Assembly (NCBI GenBank): GCA_030248295.1
Contig: JASANH010000913.1
Location: 62,001 to 126,000, forward strand
Length of the DNA stretch: 64,000 nucleotides
Reading direction: 5' to 3'
DNA from: Mesodorylaimus sp. YZB2_4
Lineage: Eukaryota > Nematoda > Enoplea > Dorylaimida > Dorylaimidae
The translations under genes and the position numbers were made by a program. Every line of letters begins with the position of its first letter. Within the stretch, counting starts at the first letter, position 1. The notes under the pieces were generated by a model. The model saw only the letters and a list, made by a program, of their open reading frames with translations, made no database searches and was not told the origin of the DNA. Shown in pieces: positions 56,673 through 64,000 of the stretch.

Positions 56673-57244
56673 AGACCTGGCGCCTGCTTTTAGTGTCGGC
56701 TGATGGAGCGATCGAGAAAAAATGCATTGAGCGAAGCCCAGGCTTGTGACTGGTTGCATATATTCTTTCTTCCCCCCCCCCCCCCCCCCCCCCCCCCCTA
56801 TCCTCGTCTGACGAGTGTGAGCGAGCAAAAAAGGCTCAAAGAAAACCGGTTGATTGACCTTGAAAGAAACCTACTAAAAACGAAGCGGTACCGCCCAGCA
56901 CGAGGTGTTTTTTGAAGCTTATTATCAATTATACTAATTCTCGCTCATTAATTGTCGTATGGTTGGAACGGATGCGCAGTGGTCTGGGCCAACGAATGTT
57001 GCAACGGCTTTATATTACAAACGTGCATGAGAAACCTTGTATTACAAAATTTGTGTCTACATATATTTTTCTGCCATAGTGGCCAGGCTACACGCCCCAC
57101 GTCTAGTCTACATAGTTCACTCGTTCATATCGTGCAAGAACGGGTATACTTGACATTGCGCGATCTTACTTGCCTACGCTTTCATCAATACAGCTGCGGA
57201 AGGAGTCGTCAACGGCTGCAGCGCAGACGGCTTAAGCGGAGTAA

Positions 57245-57370
57245 ATGAGGGTGGTTAGGGCGTCAGTGAGTAGGTGGGTTTTGTGGCGACGAGGGTGGTC
57301 AACAGGATTAGGGGTTCTCATAATTTTTGGTGGGTTTGCAAGAAATAAATTCCGTTCGTCCCAGAGATTG
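57245..57370. repeat. Dispersed repeat R2, second copy
   Basis: This matches 30515-30645, the sequence that replaces the rest of the NERD-helicase gene at the truncated copy. Confidence 0.55.
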
Positions 57371-58064
57371 TGATGGTCAACCAATCGTTGGGATTTGGGT
57401 TTTAATCTAAGCAATGATAGTCTCTTTTTTGTAACCGATTTATATTCGGGGGCGCATTGAAATTTTTCCAGTACAGAGGGCAATTACTAGAGAATTGTCC
57501 ACCTTCCAAATTTTTTTGAGCTGATTTTTATGCGCCTTGTAAAAATTCATAAGTATTCCTTTTTTTTGCTTCTGTTTCAAGGGTATGTCAAGCTGTTCAT
57601 AGGCTGCTATTTTAGTCCTGTGCACCTTTATACACATTTTAGGGTGAAGAAACGATGGAAGAAAACTGTCTTAAAACTGAAGCGGTACCTACTTAGTAGC
57701 CATAAAGAATGATGCTTTTGCCTGGGGGGGGGGGTGATAGCTACTGTAGCTTCGTTTCCCAACCCTCACCTTGACTAGCTTCGAAGTGAGGCTGATGTTT
57801 TACGATACTTTCTCTCGTCAATTCGCATCCACTTGCGTCATCAGCTTGTCGTTCTTGTGGAACAGTTTTTCGTTCCGTAGCTACAGTATACTTCCATGGA
57901 GGCGCTGTTAAAAGGTGCGCGCGCTGGCAGTCTGAGCGGCTGATTGCGGTTCATCATCATACATTTATGCCTCTGATATTTTTTCAGAGCACCTCCAATT
58001 TCGATTGAAGAATTAAGCGGACGATTTTGGGTTGTATGAAAAAATTTTTTTGGTTTTGGGAAGG

Positions 58065-61000
58065 ATGGCGCCCAAGACTCCGGATAAAAGATCAACGAAA
58101 AATCAAAATGTAAAAAGAAATTCAAGTAATAAAAAAGACGATGCGGCCTGGATTGGTGAGTTTGCTATTAATAAAATGTAGGACAGTAAGCATAGAAGGG
58201 CTTGGGGTTTAGTGAATCAGCTTGGGTGTTCTCGCGCCTGTTCCCATATGCATATACATTGCCCCTCTCGGGAAGCTACTTACAGTACTCCCACCTTCCT
58301 TCTGCGAGGTATGGGAAAGTCTGGGTTGTGACTTGTGAGGCGTGCGTAGGGTGGGTGGAATAGCAGCAAGACTGTTTGAGGTGGACGCTGGACGGCTTGA
58401 CATCATGTTTTGGTCACACCATCTTCAAGGATGGAGGAGGACACGATTTCAAATAGTTCAGTCATCCTTTAGAATAAGGGGTGTTTGAAGACTCAGCGGT
58501 TTATGCTAGTTTGGAGTGTGAATAAGAGTTGTCTGGCAATCGACCTCTTGCAAGGAGTCGATACTGGGGGTAGCCATTCCAGCCACATATACTTTCATAG
58601 CCGTACCAGGTCGGACGACTTGATTGGGTACTTGGCATGGTTGGAGAGCTCTGCCAGTGACGCAGACCAACAAACATCTGTTTTTTTGTATCTCAGGCAC
58701 ATATAATTGCATTTATACATGGGAGAGGACATGAAAAAGCGAATGCTTCTAGGATCCTCATAGTTACTGGAGAGAGTGAGTGGGCAGCTTTCGCACCGCG
58801 GTGAACCCATGGCAGCAATTTTGTCTCCCGACCTTGTATAGCTACATGAAGTAGGTGATGGTGCTACTGTCGATTCCTTGTGGCTAGTCGATTGCGTGGC
58901 AAGTCTTATACTTGCAACTGGAGTTAGCCACCTCTGATGAGGGTTAAGAAATGCATCCACGAATCAAATCGTTGCCTAAAGGATTAGAATTGCGTCTTTT
59001 CCTGGTGTTCTCAAACGATGGTGTGACGAAAACCTCTCGCAAGCTTCCTTACAATTTCACCTCAGAGTCCCTAAAGATCTAGCTTCTGCTCCCTTCCACA
59101 TTCCTCACCATCCTACTACGCCCTGCAAGTTACAAATGGCGCACCCACAAACAAGAGGTACCTGTTACACGATGAGTAAGGTGAGTGTTGGCTCTACAGT
59201 ACTGTAATTGTTCCCTCAACGTGCTTCAATTCTGTCGCAGTTGGGAATGAGAGCAGCGGTGAAAAGTTTGTTCGGAAACAGCAGTAGAGCGGAAAAAAAG
59301 CAGCGCGGCTCCCATGGGGAGTTCTGTGGTCGTAAATGTCATGTGTTCGCGTATTCGAGATGAAAGAAGTACTGTACAGTAAACTAGGGGTATTTTAGGA
59401 AAGAAAAAAAATAGGCGCAAACAGCCAACAAGCCTTTCGAAGGCACGCTGCACTGCGCCGCCAGCAAAAGCCATTGCAGTTCCCATTGTTTCGGGCAGCC
59501 TGGTCGATGACTACATGGCGGGACAAGTGATAAAAAAGAAACGTAGAGGTCAAAAACGGAACCATCCGGAATTGGACGAGGTAAGGAGGCCTTTATACAT
59601 TTGTGTGAGGCTACAGTAGATTGAAAGGGGTCCTTGCAGAAACAAGATAGCTGTCAGGGTTTTTGATATTGTGTAAAGCACGGGCGGGATGCGAACAAGT
59701 TTCGCTCGCGGGAATGACTCCAAATTTGGGAGACTGGGACTGGCCAGAAGCCATTGTTGATGTTAACAAAGACTTGGTAGTACGGGAATGGTGGTGCCCG
59801 GGGCAAAGAATTGTTGAAAGACACGCACAGCTACAATGCAGTAAGACTGATTTAATGGAATCTTTTTTGGCTGTTGTGGGGACGCAGCCTACATTTTAAT
59901 TTTCGCTTGATCACACAATACTCTGTTAACAGGCTTTGTGGGAAATAGTAATCGATACTTTCCCCTGGCTGGAAGACGTCAACCCCTTCGGCTGATGTTT
60001 CAGCGGTAGGTGTAGTCGTAAGACTGGTCTACTCCAATCAGAGTTTTTGTCCCACCAACTCCGGTCGGCCGAATTCTCTCCTGCGCCTGCCAGACATGGT
60101 TGCAGTCATGACCTGTCTCCTGGCGTGGTGCTTGGACTTTGAGCCCTGATTCATGCTCAAGGCCAATGGATATGTAGTTGTCCAAGTGGCCATCTTGCAG
60201 GCCCTGCGTGGACGCTTGCTGTTTAAAGGCTCACGCTACCTAAGAAAGCCAGAGTAAGTGTGAAACATCCATTCAAAACAGTAGGGCTTCTTGGCTGCAG
60301 AAAAAAATCACATACTTCTAACTTTAGTAGGCGGTGGGCAAGTTTTTAAATTTCTGCGGTTTATATATATATTTTCATCCCCGTCCTTTCTATTGTCACG
60401 AGTTAGTGAGAAATACAGACCATAGACATAAAAAAAGAGACAGGTTATACAGTACAGAGGCAGAAAGACGGGATGCGCACAAAAGTGCACGCATCACAAA
60501 CGATTCCCACACTCCTTGAAGTGGTGCAGCTGCCAAAGGGATTGAGTAGCATGCCCGTTGATACTGGAGGAAACGCTTTAGCGCAAACGACAATCGCACT
60601 GGAGAGAACATAAAGGAGCGGCGCCGTCTTTAAGTAAATGTAACACTTTGCTAGAGGCGCAACGACATAGCCTTTCCTAGCTGCATGTGAAAGCTCCCAA
60701 TTACGTACCCGAAAACCGGTGGTCACTTTTTTGTACGAAACTTCACTAATTCACGTTTCTCAAAGTCTTGCATAACCGAAAAGCGCTTGGTTTCGGACAT
60801 GACATTAACGCATGCTCACTCGTATCCGATTCAGCTTAACACTCGTAGCATGCTGGGGACGTAGCGTACTTCAGACAAGTGAAGCTAGGATGTTGCAGCC
60901 AGCCAACCATTCCTCAATGGTGCTGGCTCTTTCACTCCCTCACTTGTTAGCGTTCGTTTAGGATCGGGACTCGCTATATCCCAGCCAGGACTGGGATTTT

Positions 61001-62583
61001 TCGAAGAGTGCTCTTTTTAATTTTTAATCGCTCCAGATGACCTACTTACAACACACCTGAGTAGCCAGCAAAATATAGAGCCACAAATTCTATGTCCTTG
61101 GATAATTTTTAGTGCAGTGTTTATCATTGCATCCTAATCCTAATCCCTTTTCATTCCCTTCCCACTCCTCACACATCTCCACAACATTCAGTCCTGACCG
61201 TTTTTTATTGGGATCAGAATCGGATTCGGGAGGGATGATCCCAATTAGGATCAGAACCCTGAACGAATGCATGCTTGTTACTTTTCATCCAGCATAACTT
61301 ATTTTTCCAACAACTCACCAAATAAATTTCACTTTTAGACCGACGAGAATTTAAAAATCCTTTGTGAACGCGTCACTGGCCCCACAAATCAGAAACGTGT
61401 TCAGGGATGCGCAATCTGGACGACATCCGTGCCTCGTCCTATTCAACTTGAAGAAAAGAATGCGATTATGTCCAAAATCGAGAAGGTGATCGAGGAATAT
61501 CAAAAAGCCATAACAAACCCCACCATGCAGGGGGCAGAGCGATGTCGTATTAACACCGAGAAGTTACCAAAAGCTCTTCTGATCCGCAAGTATTTAACGA
61601 CGCATTTCGAGAATTTGGAATTGAAACGACCGAAAAAGAGTTCAGATAGTCCGCTATTGGCGATGCCTGTCGATGAGTTTGCAATGTTTAAAGCTCGATA
61701 TGAGAGCTTCCTGGAAAAGAACATATTCGAGAGAATATTGAATTTTCATGGTTGGTGGTCCAGTTTTTTATTTCTTCTCGAAATTCGTATCAGTTTTCAA
61801 ATTCCAAGTTCTTGAAGAGCATTTTGCGTGATCTTTTTCGAAGCAACATTTTTTCCATAATATTGTTTAAAATTAAAGATTCACGTTCTAAAAAACTGTA
61901 GGCTGGACTAGGAATCGAGTCCTCTCTTCTGATTCTGCCTCCTTAATTTATAGGACGAGATGCTCAGGTTTCAGTCCTGCTCGGGGCAGAGGTCTTCCTT
62001 GTCTTGCAATTTTTATTTGGATATTGCTAAAGTTAATCAGACCTATAGGATTAAACCAATGCTTAGATGTATCATTTTCTAGAATTTTTATCCTTTGTTG
62101 GGGAAGAGGACGAAACCTTAGATCATGACCATACTTACGCCGCAATCAGCCCACCGCCTGTGTCTCCAATCGATGCAAAATGGGCGCAGTGGCAATTGAG
62201 AAATTCAGAAAACATAAAATTCTTCCCAGAAACAACGACTCTACGAACTCAGCAATTGCAAGCTGAATTCAAAAATTTGCAAGAAAAACTGCGTGTGGCT
62301 GACCAAAACAGAATTAACGCTTATTGGGCGGCTGTCGATTTTTTCAATTTCGCACCTGAAATAGCGGCCATGATGGCAAGGAAATTGGAGAAAATCGAAG
62401 CCAATGAGGCGGCATGCTTCGATTTGAAGAGGCGAATGGAAAAAATGAGAGAAAAGATCAATGTCCAGCCTATCGTGGATATGTTGACCGATAATGTCAA
62501 CGATGATCATATTAGTGGCGCGATCGCCTTGCCAGTGGCTGACAATGCCGATCCGTTTGAACTGATGGAAACGAAAGAGCGGG
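58065..62583 (+). CDS. Gene E: multi-exon coiled-coil protein, 3' open
   Basis: Exons are 58065-58155, 59399-59580, 61339-61750 and 62083-62583, with matching phases (1, 0, 1). They give 395 aa before a phase-1 GTAAGC donor; the last exon is not identified and may lie beyond the window. Exons 1-2 are basic and Lys-rich (Met-Ala-Pro-Lys; Lys-Lys-Lys-Arg-Arg) and end in Asn-His-Pro-Glu-Leu, like gene D. Exon 3 is helical with a Cys, a Trp and a Pro-Arg-Pro turn and may be a divergent DNA-binding region, but I cannot assign it. Exon 4 is coiled coil with a Phe-Asp-Leu-Lys ... Glu-Lys-x-Arg-Glu-Lys-Ile-Asn ... Met-Leu block shared with gene B, so B and E are paralogues. The exon 3 donor (GTTGGT) is the weakest site. 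Read-through of the last donor would stop at 62672. Confidence 0.65.
60948..61272. mobile_element. Second copy of the CGGGATC-rich MITE
   Basis: TAGCGTTCGTTTAGGATCGGG at the left and CCTGAACGAATGCA at the right are inverted relatives of the 5096-5481 ends. The inside shares the TCCACAACATTCAGTCC / GATTGAATGTTGTGG segment. It lies in gene E intron 2. The flanking CTTGTT copies suggest an imperfect duplication. Confidence 0.65.
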
Positions 62584-64000
62584 GTAAGCGTCAGGCTGCC
62601 TGGAAAGGGAAGTTGATAAGTTGCTTTTGTGGGTCCAAGGTGCACCCAACTCTCCATGCGAAGCCTATGTAGAGAATAGTTTCCGTGGTAATAATAGGAA
62701 GGGAAATGCACGAAAAGAGGAGCAAAATTTCGGTCGGTTGCACTTTCTATGCAGAAAGTGGGAGAAATCGCATTTGAAGCTTGCGATGAGCAGAAATGCA
62801 GAAACTCTGTGCGTTTCTCTTTCTTGTTGCCCCTTTTTGAATAAGAGAGGGACAAAATTTTAGTTAGTTGCTGTTTCTGCGCAGTGTATGGGAGAAACTT
62901 GCATTTAAAACTTCCAGCAAGAAAATTTTGCTGTAGACAAAACCTGAGTCATGCAAAACAGGAGCCAGCCAGGTCAGATTGCACGATAAGTTTAGTTCTG
63001 AAAGATTAAACCACTAATTCGGACAAAGTTTTGTATCTGAGGTGCCAGCATCTCGCAATGTGCAAGGAAGGCAAATGATTTAGGTCAGCTCTTCTCAGCA
63101 CACTTTACCCTCCAAATTTGGACCCTCTCCAACATCCTTCAGCTAGGGTCCTGCACGAGTATGAAAATCGTACTCTACCCGTACCCGACATGCCTTGCCC
63201 ATACCCATACCCGCTATTTTTAAAAAAATTTACCCCTACCCCTTTTTCGATAAATGTTCGAATGGAGTATAAAAACAGAAAAGTAATCAATTCTTGAAAA
63301 TAATTACAGAAAACCAAAGTTTTCAACGAAATTTGATCAATTTTCATTTAAAAGTTTTTCCTAAATATCGCAAGATTAAAAAGACTTTCTTAATGCAGTA
63401 ATCTGACAATGAGCCAAATGCTTTAGCGCTAAAAGCCTGGAGAATGTCTGTTTTGAGTAATGCTGTGGTTTTTTTGTTCCCTTGGAAATAGACGTCTCAA
63501 TTTAAACTTGATAGCCGACAACAACCTAGCAATTTGAAACTTTGAATGAAACCGCATTCATGTTGTAGAGAGTAACCAAATTTGAGTTGATGAGGAGTGC
63601 TTTTTGAAATGTTTAGCTAAAGGCATTTTGAGCAGTATGGCTGGCCTATGACCCAAAGATGACCAATCCTTCTAGTCTACCGGGAATGACCAGCTGCCCT
63701 GCCCTATGATACCTTGATTCATGACTCTGCTACCAAACATGCTTTACTTTTGAGTGCTGGTGTAGCTTGTTTAGCGAGGTCAACAACAACTACTGCAGAT
63801 AAAACAAGCTAGTTTGTGTGCTGCTGGCAGTTTCACAATTCGACGAGACGTGTCTGATCGTGAGTCAGGACATGCAAACAAGAAAGTCCCATCCTACACA
63901 AAAGCGACACTGCTGTCCTAATCTAAGGGCCCGCTGACCTGAGAGTGAAAGTGACTTGGATCCTGAAAAGGGTGAAGGTTGCTGCACTGGCGCGTATCTG
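62584..64000. other. End of window after gene E exon 4
   Basis: I cannot identify the last exon of gene E here. A TACCCGTACCCGACATGCC-type array at 63165-63225 resembles a hAT-like terminal repeat without a partner. The remainder holds nothing I recognise. Confidence 0.45.

Larger units (their letters stand above)
55461..58064. other. Repeat-rich spacer between genes D and E
   Basis: It includes inverted and direct repeats at 55900-56672, a poly-C tract at about 56774-56798, repeat R2 at 57245-57370 and a G tract near 57725. No gene is supported. Confidence 0.5.

Noticed and set aside
62241..62855. 204-codon minus-strand frame
   Set aside because: It is antisense to gene E exon 4, whose sense frame has coiled-coil composition and splice sites.
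1..64000. CRISPR array or bacterial operon structure
   Set aside because: No regularly spaced repeats with unique spacers, no ribosome-binding sites, and clear spliceosomal introns.

Overview
The window is eukaryotic, most likely from an invertebrate animal. Its genes are split by spliceosomal introns with GTAAGT-like donors and TTTTAG/TTTCAG acceptors. One gene encodes a MADF domain, and the DNA is dense with animal-type mobile elements: hAT-like elements with 8-bp target-site duplications, tRNA-derived SINEs, Ty3/Gypsy and LINE remnants, and long fold-back repeats. I cannot name the species; the style is compatible with an ecdysozoan, but this is weak inference.

Two large proteins dominate. 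(1) A two-exon gene (23095-29468, +) encodes about 1313 aa: two diverged OTU-like domains, a coiled coil that runs through the splice junction, and an RNase H-like (DDE-type) transposase-like region with a PHD finger inserted before its last acidic motif. (2) A single-exon gene on the minus strand (45240-47729) encodes 829 aa: a NERD-type nuclease domain followed by an SF1-like helicase. A truncated copy of the 3' end of that gene lies convergently just downstream of the OTU/transposase gene (30288-30500), together with shared flanking sequence. My inference is that both belong to one family of large DNA mobile elements. This is the best candidate for an undescribed system.

Five further multi-exon genes, all on +, look like resident host genes: A (5970-6827, 5' incomplete), B (7911-11739), C (35930-39266, MADF), D (51865-54069) and E (58065-62583, 3' open). 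B, D and E share an architecture: a basic disordered N-terminus, a splice site just after a short Pro-Glu-Leu-type segment, a coiled-coil middle, a phase-1 donor and (in B and D) an acidic C-terminal exon. B and E also share a recognisable sequence block, so at least these two are paralogues.

Layout: 1-5 kb repeats and a hAT-like element with BED-finger residue; 5.1-12 kb a small hAT-like MITE, genes A and B, and SINEs nested inside gene B's intron; 12-23 kb a hAT-like element, LINE and Gypsy fragments, a G-poor repeat block and a TTA-flanked inverted-repeat element; 23-30.5 kb the OTU/transposase gene; 31-32.5 kb another inverted-repeat element; 36-39 kb gene C; 41.6-47.7 kb an RT fragment, a duplicated block carrying a kinase-like exon, a fold-back repeat and the NERD-helicase gene; 50-54 kb gene D and a possible alternative first exon; 54-58 kb a hAT-like element and repeats; 58-62.6 kb gene E; the remainder is mostly featureless apart from a degenerate terminal repeat.
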